Assembly: GCA_910578735.1 (NCBI GenBank)
Contig: CAJTSQ010000005.1
Location: forward strand, 17,632-81,631
DNA: 64,000 nt
From: an uncultured Oscillospiraceae bacterium
GTDB lineage: Bacteria; Bacillota; Clostridia; Oscillospirales; Oscillospiraceae
Reading direction: 5' to 3'
Shown: positions 48,719-57,250 of the stretch, in pieces
How positions within the stretch are numbered: the stretch's first letter is position 1
Layout: each line of letters opens with the position of its first letter
Translations under genes and position numbers: made by a program
Notes under the pieces: model-generated
What the model was told of the DNA's origin: nothing
Databases searched by the model: none
The model's input: the letters and a program-made list of their open reading frames with translations, nothing else

Positions 48719-50179
48719 ATGAAACTTGAGTTTGAGTATGGCCATGGACTGATGAGCGCCGAACTGCCAGACAGCACCGACGTATTTATCCCCGGTGAAA
48801 CTGTCCCCGATCCGCCCTGCCTGCCCCAGGACTGGGACAGCCTCTACAGCGCCGTTCTGGAGAGCATCCGGAATCCGATTGGAATGGCTCCTCTGAGAGA
48901 GCTTGCCGGCCCGGGAAAAACAGCGGTATTTGTCATTCCGGATATTGTAAAAGGCGGCTGCCAGCCAACAGCTCACCGGAAGGTAGCGATTCGGGCCTGC
49001 CTGGATGAATTATACGCCGCCGGCGTGGAAAAAAAAGACATTCTGCTTCTGTTCTCCAACGGACTGCACCCCCGGGCCACCGTGTCCGAGATGCAGGCCA
49101 TTTTAGGCCGGGAGCTCTTTGACGAGTTCTACTGCACCAATCAGATCACCAGCCACGACAGCGAGGACTACAGCCATATGGTGGACCTGGGTCTGACAGA
49201 CCGGGGAGATCCGGTGCTGATGAACAAATATGTCTTTGACTGCGATATCCCCATTCTGATCGGCCACATCCAGGGAAACCCCTACGGGGGGTACTCCGGC
49301 GGTTACAAGCACTGCGCCACCGGCATTACCCACTGGCGTTCCATCGCGAGCCACCATGTTCCCAAAGTGATGCACCGGGATGACTTTACCCCCGTCTCCA
49401 GCCACAGCCTTATGCGGAACAAATTTGATGAGATCGGAATGCTTATGGAGGACAGGATGGGCCACCCCTTCTTCTGCTGTGACGCCGTCCTGGATACCCT
49501 CTCCCGGCAGATCGCCGTTTTCAGCGGCTATGCCGCCGAAATGCAGCCGGTCGGCTGGCAGGTGGCCAACAGGCGCACCTACGTCCCCTATGCGGAGGAA
49601 AAATACGATGTTATGGTGTTTGGCATGCCCCAGAATTTTCATTACGGGGACGGCATGGGCACAAACCCCATCCAGATGATGCAGGCCCTCTCCGCCCAGG
49701 TCATCCGCCATAAGCGGGTGATGAAGGACAACTGTGTCATCATCTGTTCCTCCATCTGCAACGGATATTTCCACGATGAGCGCTGGCCCTATCTGCGAGA
49801 GCTGTATGAAATGTTTCAGCACGACTATATGAACATTCTGCCCGATATGGACCGCTATGGAGAGTACTTCGCCACCAACGAGGAATACATCCGCAAATAC
49901 CGGTTTGCCAACGCGTTCCATCCGTTTCACGGTTTTTCCATGATGAGCTGCGGCCACATCGCGGAGATGAACACCAGTGCCATCTATATTGTGGGGGCCC
50001 AGGAGCCAGGAATCGCCCGCGGGATGGGGCTGAAAACCAGGGCCACCTTTGAAGATGCGCTGGAGGACGCAAAGAAAAAATACGTCGGGCCGGACCCGCG
50101 TATTCTGGCGCTGCCCAAGACCTTTAAACTGGGGGCGGCCCATCTGTGTATGAAGGGCGATGATTTAGGCGGCGTGTGA
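48719..50179 (+). CDS. LarA-family nickel-pincer racemase/epimerase homologue
   Basis: 486 residues of the lactate racemase (DUF2088) superfamily. By comparison with Lactiplantibacillus LarA, the catalytic histidines align with His117 (NGLHPRAT) and His183 (IGHIQGN), the lysine that holds the nickel-pincer nucleotide with Lys197 (SGGYKH), and the nickel ligand with His212 or 213 (SHHVPK). LarA Arg75 is replaced by Lys78 (PDIVKGG). It probably racemises or epimerises a 2-hydroxy acid. The cofactor genes larB, larC and larE are not in the window. It lies 19 nt after the TIM-like gene. Confidence 0.85.
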   Translation: MKLEFEYGHGLMSAELPDSTDVFIPGETVPDPPCLPQDWDSLYSAVLESIRNPIGMAPLRELAGPGKTAVFVIPDIVKGGCQPTAHRKVAIRACLDELYAAGVEKKDILLLFSNGLHPRATVSEMQAILGRELFDEFYCTNQITSHDSEDYSHMVDLGLTDRGDPVLMNKYVFDCDIPILIGHIQGNPYGGYSGGYKHCATGITHWRSIASHHVPKVMHRDDFTPVSSHSLMRNKFDEIGMLMEDRMGHPFFCCDAVLDTLSRQIAVFSGYAAEMQPVGWQVANRRTYVPYAEEKYDVMVFGMPQNFHYGDGMGTNPIQMMQALSAQVIRHKRVMKDNCVIICSSICNGYFHDERWPYLRELYEMFQHDYMNILPDMDRYGEYFATNEEYIRKYRFANAFHPFHGFSMMSCGHIAEMNTSAIYIVGAQEPGIARGMGLKTRATFEDALEDAKKKYVGPDPRILALPKTFKLGAAHLCMKGDDLGGV

Positions 50180-50317
50180 GGCTTCGGCAAATCGCACAAA
50201 AAACTAGGCGGCATAAGGTGAATTGCCGTCCGAAAACATCGAAATATCAGCAAAGCCGCATGTCAAAAAGGACAAACCTTTGCCTCATCCAAGGAAAAAC
50301 CAGAGAAGCGGCCATGC

Positions 50318-50335
50318 TATACTTGTATCATACAA
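50318..50335 (+). promoter_or_regulatory. palindromic operator candidate upstream of the island LacI gene
   Basis: TTGTATCATACAA (50323-50335) is a perfect 13-bp palindrome overlapping a TATACT hexamer (50318-50323), the same hexamer that sits in the inverted repeat at 47803. The rest of the 273-bp gap (50180-50452) contains an imperfect hairpin near 50204-50231 and the promoter at 50373. Confidence 0.45.
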
Positions 50336-50372
50336 AAGTCCTCCTGACAGATTTACCAAAAAATCCCGTTCA

Positions 50373-50400
50373 TTGGCAGTCCATTTTTGTCTGCTATAAA
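50373..50400 (+). promoter_or_regulatory. promoter for the island LacI gene
   Basis: -35 TTGGCA (50373-50378), 16-bp spacer, TGC then -10 TATAAA (50395-50400). Strong match, 52 bp before the ATG. Confidence 0.75.
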
Positions 50401-50452
50401 GAGCGCACAGCAGACACTGTCTGGCCTATTTCATTTTGTAAGGAGGAATTGT

Positions 50453-51484
50453 ATGGCCACCCTAAAGGATATCGCCCGCGAAACCGGACTGTCAATCTCA
50501 ACCGTCTCCCGCGTAATCAACGACCCCAACTGCACCAGAGCCAGTACGGATACCAAGAAAAAAATATGGAAGGCCGTCCGTGCGCTGGGATACGTTCCAA
50601 ACAACTCTGCCCGGCAGCTCAAGCTGGGCAGCACCGCCAAATCCCCCCGCTATCTGGAAAACAAAATTCTGGCCTGCCTGACAACCCGGCCCTTTGCCTC
50701 CAGCGACCCCTTTTTCAGTGAGATATCCCAGGTGATTTCCAGCGCCGTTCTCCAGCAGGGGTATACCCTGAAATACCTGATCTCTGTTTACAACATGGAC
50801 TACCCCACTGTGATCGAGTCGCTGACAGGAGACCATATCGCGGGCATCATCATCCTGGGAAAAGCCAAGCAGGATTTTTTAGACTATCTGCACCGGCATT
50901 TTAAAATCATGATCTATTGCAGCCTCAATCCGCAGAAGAACTTCAAATACAGCCAGGTGGTCTGCGACGGCTTTTCCGCCTCCAAAAGCGCGGTTCAGTA
51001 TCTCATCGACTGCGGGCACAAAAAAATTGGCTATGTGGGAGAAATCGCGGGTGAGATACGTTACCAGGGGTATCACAGCGCGCTGAAGGACAACGGCCTG
51101 GAGTTCAGCTGGAAATACATTGTGGAAAGTCCCCTGGGGATGGACCAGGCCTGTGAAAAGGTGCGAAAAAAGGTACGGACCGACGATTTTCCCACAGCGT
51201 TCTTCTGCGCCAATGATTCCACCGCTATCGGCACCATGAAAGCACTGCAATCTATGAATTTTTCCGTGCCTGAAAATATATCCATCATCGGCATTGACGA
51301 CATTGACCTGAGCCGCTATGTAACGCCCATGCTGACCACGGTCTACATTCCAAAAACGGACCTCGGGCGGGTCTCCGCCCAAATGCTGATCGACCAAATC
51401 GAAGGGCGCTATGATACCCCAATGGAAATCAAGCTCCCCTACACGATTATTGAACGGCAGACCGTAAAATGCCGCAGGTCATGA
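50453..51484 (+). CDS. LacI-family regulator of the catabolic island
   Basis: 343 residues: HTH TLKDIARETGLSISTVSRVI (3-22), hinge PNNSARQLK, then a sugar-binding-like effector domain with FFCANDSTAIG and VPENISIIGIDDIDL. AAGGAGG lies six bases before the ATG at 50453; the longer in-frame start at 50387 overlaps the promoter. It lies between the TIM/LarA pair and the large downstream operon and most likely controls both, with the pathway substrate or an intermediate as effector. Confidence 0.9.
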   Translation: MATLKDIARETGLSISTVSRVINDPNCTRASTDTKKKIWKAVRALGYVPNNSARQLKLGSTAKSPRYLENKILACLTTRPFASSDPFFSEISQVISSAVLQQGYTLKYLISVYNMDYPTVIESLTGDHIAGIIILGKAKQDFLDYLHRHFKIMIYCSLNPQKNFKYSQVVCDGFSASKSAVQYLIDCGHKKIGYVGEIAGEIRYQGYHSALKDNGLEFSWKYIVESPLGMDQACEKVRKKVRTDDFPTAFFCANDSTAIGTMKALQSMNFSVPENISIIGIDDIDLSRYVTPMLTTVYIPKTDLGRVSAQMLIDQIEGRYDTPMEIKLPYTIIERQTVKCRRS

Positions 51485-51518
51485 TATCGCCTCGAGCTAT
51501 GAACAAGGAGGAAAAAAT

Positions 51519-52475
51519 ATGAAAATTCTGATTACCAGCCCGGCGTTCAGCAAGCCTCACATGGAGGGCCTGATTGAGGCCGCAAAAAACGCTGCGGATG
51601 AGGTTGTCCTCAACCCCTATGGCCGCACCATGACGGTGGAGGAGCTAAAGGAGCTCTGGGCGGGAGCCGGCGCGATTATAGCGGGCCTGGAGCCCTACAC
51701 CGCCGATGTTCTGGCCCAGGCCCCCGATACGCTGAAAGCCATCTGCCGTTTTGGGGTGGGCTATGATTCGGTGGATCTGGAGGCGGCCAAGGCCCGGGGC
51801 ATCGCGGTTACCAACACACCGGGCACCAATTCCGACGCAGTCGCTGACCTGGCCATTGGAATGATGATCGCGATTGCGCGGCACATCCCCCAAGGGGATA
51901 AAAGCGTGCGTGACGGAAGCTGGAAACGTTACACCGGCCTGAGTATGGAGGGCAAGAAGCTGGGCATCCTGGGCCTGGGCGCGATCGGCAAGGGCGTGGC
52001 CAGGCGGGCCGCCGGCTTCTCTATGGAGCTCTGCGCCTACGACCCCTATTTTGACGAAAGCTTTGCCAAACAGCACAATGTGAAGCGCGCGGAGCTGGAC
52101 GAAATATTTACTCAATGCGACTACATCACCCTCCACCTTCCCGTCCTCCCCGAGACGATTGGCATCGTCAACAGGGAGACACTGGGGAAGATGAAGCCCA
52201 CCGCCTACCTGATCAACGCCGCCCGCGGGCCGTTGGTCAATGAAAGCGACCTCTACGACGCGCTGAAAAACAACCGGATCATGGGCGCCGCGCTGGACGT
52301 CTACTCCGAAGAACCACTGAAGGACAGCCCCCTGTTCCAACTGGATAACATTGTGCTTCTGCCCCACATCGGGGGCAACACCAGGGAGGCCGCCATAGCC
52401 ATGGGGCGCATGGCCATTGACAGCGCATTGGAAATTTTGAGTACCGGCGGCTGCAGGCATATTGTGAACCGCTGA
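51519..52475 (+). CDS. D-2-hydroxyacid dehydrogenase (phosphoglycerate dehydrogenase-like)
   Basis: 318-residue NAD-dependent D-2-hydroxyacid dehydrogenase. Rossmann loop GLGAIGKGV (about 151-159); the catalytic triad is Arg in NAARGPLV, Glu in YSEEPL and His in PHIGGNT. No ACT domain, so it is not a standard SerA. It would interconvert a 2-keto acid and its D-hydroxy acid, possibly the product of the LarA homologue. It follows the LacI gene by 34 nt and leads into the TctCBA genes. Confidence 0.9.
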   Translation: MKILITSPAFSKPHMEGLIEAAKNAADEVVLNPYGRTMTVEELKELWAGAGAIIAGLEPYTADVLAQAPDTLKAICRFGVGYDSVDLEAAKARGIAVTNTPGTNSDAVADLAIGMMIAIARHIPQGDKSVRDGSWKRYTGLSMEGKKLGILGLGAIGKGVARRAAGFSMELCAYDPYFDESFAKQHNVKRAELDEIFTQCDYITLHLPVLPETIGIVNRETLGKMKPTAYLINAARGPLVNESDLYDALKNNRIMGAALDVYSEEPLKDSPLFQLDNIVLLPHIGGNTREAAIAMGRMAIDSALEILSTGGCRHIVNR

Positions 52476-52528
52476 TCTTACCACCGGGGAATCCGGTGAT
52501 TAAGATAAAAAAGTTTAGGAGGAAAATT

Positions 52529-53557
52529 ATGAAAAAGTTGCTTTCCATGACCCTGGCCGCCTGTATGCTCCTGACCCTGGCCGCCTGCTCCGGCAAGCCC
52601 AGCGGCAGCCAGAACACGAGCGGAAGCTCTCAGTCCGCGCCCGACCCCGTCGGTTCCGGCAGCACCGCCACAGTTGATTACCCCACCAAGACCATCAAGC
52701 TGATTTGTCCCTGGTCCGCCGGGGGCGGCTCCGATCAGATCTGCCGCGCTGTTGCCACTGTTGCAGAGAAATATCTGGGCCAGCCCGTTGTGGTGGAAAA
52801 TCGGGACGGCTCCGGCGGTGTGATCGGCATCACCGAGGCTGCCAGGGCTGCCAATGACGGCTACACCTTTGTACTGGCCACCACAGGCGTGTTCCTGACT
52901 CAGCCCATTCTCAGCGATGTATCTTACACCCTGGACAGCTTTGAGGGCGTGGCCAAGGTATCCACCGATGAGATCTGCATCGTGGTCTCCGCCGACTGTC
53001 CCGCCAACAACATTGCCGAACTGGCCGAGCTCTACAAGGGCAAGGCCCTGAACGCCACCGGCAACGCCGCCGGTTCCCTGATGGAGCTGCTGTCCTACGA
53101 CGTCTACGACCAGGCCGGCATCACTGTAAACATGGTACAGTTCTCCGGCGGCGCGTCTGAGTGCATCTCCGCGCTGCTGGGCGGCCACATTGAGGCCATC
53201 GCCGTCCACCCCTACGAAGTCAAGAGCAATGTGGAGGGCGGCACGTTGAAAATCCTGGGCGTCACCGGCCCCGACAAGCTGGAGTGGTCCCCCAATACAC
53301 AGACCTTTGAGGAGCAGGGAATCGAGACGCTCTTCAACGTGCAGAAGGCCTTCTTCATCCCCGCCGGCACCGATCAGGCCATTATTGATGTGCTGGTGGA
53401 CGCATTTGAAAAGATCTATGCCGACCCCGATTTTCTGGCCCTGGCAGAGAACATGAGCCTGAACCTCACTCCGCTCTATGGTCAGGATGTCACCGCCGCC
53501 TATCAGGAGCAGATGGACGCCTGCTATGATAAGGCCGTTGCCCTGATTGGGAAATAA
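52529..53557 (+). CDS. tctC: TctC-type tripartite carboxylate-binding lipoprotein
   Basis: 342 residues: lipoprotein signal with LAAC at about 19-22, a Ser/Gly linker and a Bug/TctC solute-binding domain (PTKTIKLICPWSAGGGSDQ, GYTFVLATTG). It binds a carboxylate outside the cell for the TctAB transporter. ATG at 52529 with AGGAGG six bases upstream. TTT transporters carry citrate, aromatic acids, sugar acids and sulfonates; the ligand here is not known but should be anionic. Followed by a strong stem-loop. Confidence 0.92.
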   Translation: MKKLLSMTLAACMLLTLAACSGKPSGSQNTSGSSQSAPDPVGSGSTATVDYPTKTIKLICPWSAGGGSDQICRAVATVAEKYLGQPVVVENRDGSGGVIGITEAARAANDGYTFVLATTGVFLTQPILSDVSYTLDSFEGVAKVSTDEICIVVSADCPANNIAELAELYKGKALNATGNAAGSLMELLSYDVYDQAGITVNMVQFSGGASECISALLGGHIEAIAVHPYEVKSNVEGGTLKILGVTGPDKLEWSPNTQTFEEQGIETLFNVQKAFFIPAGTDQAIIDVLVDAFEKIYADPDFLALAENMSLNLTPLYGQDVTAAYQEQMDACYDKAVALIGK

Positions 53558-53569
53558 CGCATAAGTCTT

Positions 53570-53606
53570 GTACGCGTCCCTGTCACACGGTGTGCGGGAC
53601 GCGTAC
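53570..53606 (+). terminator. stem-loop after the tctC gene
   Basis: GTACGCGTCCC (53570-53580) and GGGACGCGTAC (53596-53606) are exact complements with an inner CACAC/GTGTG stem, followed by ATTTTAC. Sited between binding-protein and membrane genes, it would partly stop transcription or protect the tctC mRNA end. Confidence 0.7.
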
Positions 53607-53632
53607 ATTTTACAAAAACAAAGGAGACCGCT

Positions 53633-54097
53633 ATGAAAAAACTTGTCAAGGATATGATCCTGAATATCATATTTATCGCCGGCGGTATTGCGGTCGCGCT
53701 TTTGATCCCTACTCAGGTGAAAGGTGTGAACGCCTCCGTCCAGATGGGTCCTGATTTCTTCCCGTATATTGCCGCCGGGCTTATGATTGCAGTCAACGCC
53801 ATCGCGCTGATTACCAACTACTTCCGTTACAGAAGGGAGGCGGCCAGCGGCAGTGAAGCCGTTGTGCAGAAAACCGCCCCCAAGGACCAGATGCGGGTGC
53901 TCCTCATTTTGGTGCTGGTGATGGGATACATTTTTTGTATGCCTATCATTGGATACGTGATCTCCACCCTGGTGACCGTCAACGTCCTTCTGTTCATCCT
54001 GGGCGTGCGGAAGTGGTATCAGTATGTACTGGTTTCCGGATTTTCTATGGTGATTTACTTCATCTTTAAAAACCTTCTCTATGTAATGCTGCCGTAA
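53633..54097 (+). CDS. tctB: TctB-type small transporter subunit
   Basis: 154 residues with four membrane helices and little conserved sequence, the usual TctB form. Position between tctC and tctA settles the call. It is needed for the sodium- or proton-driven TctA permease. AAAGGAG lies six bases before the ATG. Confidence 0.85.
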   Translation: MKKLVKDMILNIIFIAGGIAVALLIPTQVKGVNASVQMGPDFFPYIAAGLMIAVNAIALITNYFRYRREAASGSEAVVQKTAPKDQMRVLLILVLVMGYIFCMPIIGYVISTLVTVNVLLFILGVRKWYQYVLVSGFSMVIYFIFKNLLYVMLP

Positions 54098-54110
54098 GGA
54101 GGGGAGAGCT

Positions 54111-55589
54111 TTGGAGAATATTGTCAATGGATTTTTGTCGCTCCTTTCCATAGATAACTTTATCGCGATGAATGTGGGGCTGTGCGCGGGTATTATTATG
54201 GGCGCTCTGCCCGGCTTGACCGCCACCATGGGTGTGGCCGTACTGCTCCCCCTGACCTATGGAATGGATCCCACCGCGGGCATTCTGCTTTTGCTGGGTG
54301 TCTACTGCGGGGGTACCTACGGCGGTTCCATTACCGCCATCCTGATTCGCACGCCGGGCACGCCGGCCTCTGCCGCCACCGTCTTGGACGGCCATCCGCT
54401 GGCCCAGAACGGACAGGGCGGCCGGGCACTGGATATAGCGATTAAAGCGTCCACCATCGGCGGCTTGATCAGCGCGGTCATGCTGCTGTTTCTGGCGCCT
54501 CAGATCGCCAACTTTGCCCTGAAGTTTGGACCCGCTGAAAAATTCACCCTTGCGCTGTTTGGTCTGACGATCATCGCCGCAATTTGCAGCAAGGACCTTC
54601 TGAAGGGACTGTCTATGGCGGCGCTGGGCATTTTTATTTCCTGCATCGGAATCGACTCCATTATGGGTGTTCCAAGGTTTACCTTCGGGAACATGTATAT
54701 GGAGGGCGGAATCGAACTGATTCCCGCTTTGATTGGCCTTTTTGCCTTCTCTGAAATTTTGAATAAGGTGCGGGACATCAATATCCCCGTCGGAGAGGTG
54801 GGCGAGGTCAAGGGCGACAAGGTGACCAACAAGGAGCTGAAAGCATGTGTGCCCACCATTGTCAAATCCAGCCTGATCGGCACACTGATCGGCGCCATTC
54901 CCGGCACCGGAGCCGCGATCGCCTCCTTCCTGAGTTATCAGGAGGCCAAACGGGCCTCCAAGCACCCGGAGGAGTATGGGCACGGTTCCATTGAGGGCAT
55001 CAGCGCCTCTGAAGCGGGCAACAACGGCGTTACAGGTGCCACGCTGATTCCCCTGCTCACGCTGGGCGTTCCCGGAGACTCCATTACAGCCGTTTTGCTG
55101 GGCGCTCTGACCATGCAGGGACTGGTCCCCGGGCCTATGCTCTTCAGCACCCACGGCACCACCATGTACGCCATTATTATCGGCCTTCTCTTTGTCAACA
55201 TCTTCATGTTCCTCCAGGCCAAGGTGTTTATCAAGCCCTTCTCCCAGGTGACCAAGATACCGGTCAACGTGCTGATTCCTGTTCTGCTTGTGGTCAGCGT
55301 CACCGGCGTATATGCCACTAACAACGCGATTTTCGATGTGTGGGTGGCAATTGCCATGGGCATTATCGGCTATGTGCTGATTCAGGCGGATTACCCTGTC
55401 ACACCCCTGCTGCTGTCCCTGATTCTGGGGCCGATGGCGGAAAAAAATCTCCGCCAGGCGATTCAGCTGTCCGGGACCTGGACGACCTTCTTCACCAAGC
55501 CGATCTGCGTTGTCTTTATCCTGCTGTCAGCGGTGTCCATCGTGTTCTCCCTGATGCGCGGAAAAACAGCGAAGGAACTGGTAGAGTAG
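54111..55589 (+). CDS. tctA: TctA-type tripartite transporter permease
   Basis: 492 residues, about eleven membrane helices. Conserved TctA motifs: GALPGLTATMGVAVLLPLTY near 28-47, YCGGTYGGSITAILIRTPGT, and the second-half PGTGAAIASFLSY. TTG start at 54111 with AAGGAGG eight bases upstream, 13 nt after tctB. It forms the import channel for the ligand caught by TctC. Confidence 0.93.
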   Translation: MENIVNGFLSLLSIDNFIAMNVGLCAGIIMGALPGLTATMGVAVLLPLTYGMDPTAGILLLLGVYCGGTYGGSITAILIRTPGTPASAATVLDGHPLAQNGQGGRALDIAIKASTIGGLISAVMLLFLAPQIANFALKFGPAEKFTLALFGLTIIAAICSKDLLKGLSMAALGIFISCIGIDSIMGVPRFTFGNMYMEGGIELIPALIGLFAFSEILNKVRDINIPVGEVGEVKGDKVTNKELKACVPTIVKSSLIGTLIGAIPGTGAAIASFLSYQEAKRASKHPEEYGHGSIEGISASEAGNNGVTGATLIPLLTLGVPGDSITAVLLGALTMQGLVPGPMLFSTHGTTMYAIIIGLLFVNIFMFLQAKVFIKPFSQVTKIPVNVLIPVLLVVSVTGVYATNNAIFDVWVAIAMGIIGYVLIQADYPVTPLLLSLILGPMAEKNLRQAIQLSGTWTTFFTKPICVVFILLSAVSIVFSLMRGKTAKELVE

Positions 55590-55601
55590 GAGGGGCAAAC
55601 C

Positions 55602-56264
55602 ATGCGCAACATGCTGAATGAGCTTTTGGACGCGGGATTTGTGGCCATCGCCCGGGGGCTGCCGGAGAACAAACTGGCAGATGTGGCCCAGGCTCTGTGT
55701 GAGGGCGGTGTCCGTTTCTTTGAGGTCACCTTCGACCAGCGGCGGGAGGACGCGCAGGCCCTGCTGGCCCGGAGCCTGCACGCTATCTACAGCCGTGTGG
55801 GGGACAGGATGGTCCTGGGCGCCGGCACAGTGATGACGGCCGGACAGGTCAAAGCGGCGCACGATGCCGGCGCGTCCTATATTGTATCCCCCAACACCGA
55901 TGTCCCGGTTATCGAGGCCGCGAAAAAACTGGGGATGCTCGTCTCCCCCGGCGCGTTCACCCCTTCAGAGGCCGCCCTGGCTTACGCTGCAGGTGCGGAT
56001 ATTGTCAAGCTGTTTCCGGCGGCCAGTATGGGCTTCGACTACATCAGATATCTGCGGGGACCGTTGAATTACATCCCCTTTATGGCCACCGGCGGCGTCA
56101 CCCCCGAGAATATTCCGGAGTTTTTTGCCGCCGGCGTCCAGGTGGTGGGCACCTGTCCCACCGTAATCCCTGCCCGGGATGTGGAACGGGAGAACTATAG
56201 CCACATCACGCAGCTGGCCCGCATCCATATGGAGGCGGTCCGGAAGGGACGGCAGCTTGTCTGA
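55602..56264 (+). CDS. KDPG/KDPGal-family aldolase
   Basis: 220-residue class I aldolase of the Eda/DgoA family. Schiff-base Lys in DIVKLFPA (about 131), catalytic Glu in FFEVTF (about 41), GAGTV, SPNTD and TGGVTPEN are present. The Arg that follows the Glu in Eda (TLRT) is replaced (FDQR), so the preferred substrate may differ from KDPG. It would split a 2-keto-3-deoxy acid, phosphorylated or not, to pyruvate and an aldehyde. TAGGAGG precedes the ATG; 12 nt after tctA. Confidence 0.87.
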   Translation: MRNMLNELLDAGFVAIARGLPENKLADVAQALCEGGVRFFEVTFDQRREDAQALLARSLHAIYSRVGDRMVLGAGTVMTAGQVKAAHDAGASYIVSPNTDVPVIEAAKKLGMLVSPGAFTPSEAALAYAAGADIVKLFPAASMGFDYIRYLRGPLNYIPFMATGGVTPENIPEFFAAGVQVVGTCPTVIPARDVERENYSHITQLARIHMEAVRKGRQLV

Positions 56265-56320
56265 CCGGCCACTACTACCGGGATCAACGCCCGGACAAAG
56301 GAGTGACAACAACCGGGCCT

Positions 56321-57223
56321 ATGAAAGGAAACATATTTCCCCTGTTGCTTTTGCCCGTGATCTGGGGCAGTTATTATGTGGCTTCCCACGAGGCCCTGCG
56401 TTTTTTGTCCACCTTCTGCGTGGGAATTGTGATCCGGCTGATTACCATGCTGCTGCTCACCGCGCTGATGGCACGGAGGGGAGAGCTGGGCGCGCTGTTC
56501 CGCGTCAGAGTGGTCTGGCGGCGGCTGATCTGCATCGGCGTTCTGGGCTTTCTCCTGGACGCCACCGCATTCCTTGGACTGAGCATGGCCTCCGCCGGCC
56601 TGGGGACGGTTCTGCTCAAGTGCGACATCCTGTTTGTAAACCTGATTTCAGTCATCGTATACAAGCAGAAGTTTTCGCGGTTTGATTGGGCGGCCACCTT
56701 TGTGATGCTCTTTGGCGTGGTCCTTGTGCTGGGGATTGATCCGGCCGAGCTGGAACTGATGAACGCGGGCAACATATTCTTCATCCTCAGCGCCCTGTTC
56801 GTCTCCATCAACGCTTTCGTCATCAAAAGCGTCCAGCTGGACCCGGTTAATCCGGTCAGCGACAGTGTGGTGGCCTATTACAACAACTTTGTCACCATGC
56901 TCCTGTTTCTCATCACCGCGGCCGCTTTGGGAGACATCAGGCAGATGCCGGTCATTTTGGAAAACCGCTATTTGGCCGGCGCGCTGCTGCTGTCCGGCCT
57001 GGGGCAGACCCTGATCTACATTGTCTACTACGCCAATCTGCGCCGGTTTCCGGTGTGGCAGGTCAAAATTTTTCTGCTGCTGATGCCCATTGTCTCCGCC
57101 CTGCTCTCTTTCCTGCTGTTCGGGGATGCCATGTCAGGGGGGCAGTATCTGGGAATGGGGATCGTTCTGCTGGGCGCTTTGAGCATCCTGGCGGAACAGC
57201 GCCGCCAGGAGCAGAAATCCTAA
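56321..57223 (+). CDS. EamA/DMT-family transporter
   Basis: 300 residues, ten membrane helices in two EamA repeats (LPVIWGSYYVASHEAL opens the first). Drug/metabolite transporters of this type move amino acids, sugars or metabolites. Second transporter of the island, so it may export an end product or take up an alternative substrate. The start is uncertain: ATG at 56321 lies 17 bases from AAAGGAG, while GTG at 56303 touches it. Confidence 0.83.
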   Translation: MKGNIFPLLLLPVIWGSYYVASHEALRFLSTFCVGIVIRLITMLLLTALMARRGELGALFRVRVVWRRLICIGVLGFLLDATAFLGLSMASAGLGTVLLKCDILFVNLISVIVYKQKFSRFDWAATFVMLFGVVLVLGIDPAELELMNAGNIFFILSALFVSINAFVIKSVQLDPVNPVSDSVVAYYNNFVTMLLFLITAAALGDIRQMPVILENRYLAGALLLSGLGQTLIYIVYYANLRRFPVWQVKIFLLLMPIVSALLSFLLFGDAMSGGQYLGMGIVLLGALSILAEQRRQEQKS

Positions 57224-57250
57224 CGTTATTCAAGAAAGAAGGAATTTTTC

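Noticed and set aside
47581..51500. Signs that the catabolic island was acquired by transfer (AT-rich gaps at 47.6-47.9 and 50.2-50.4 kb).
   Set aside because: Coding GC looks only slightly lower by eye and there is no integrase, tRNA or attachment repeat; a windowed composition analysis would be needed.
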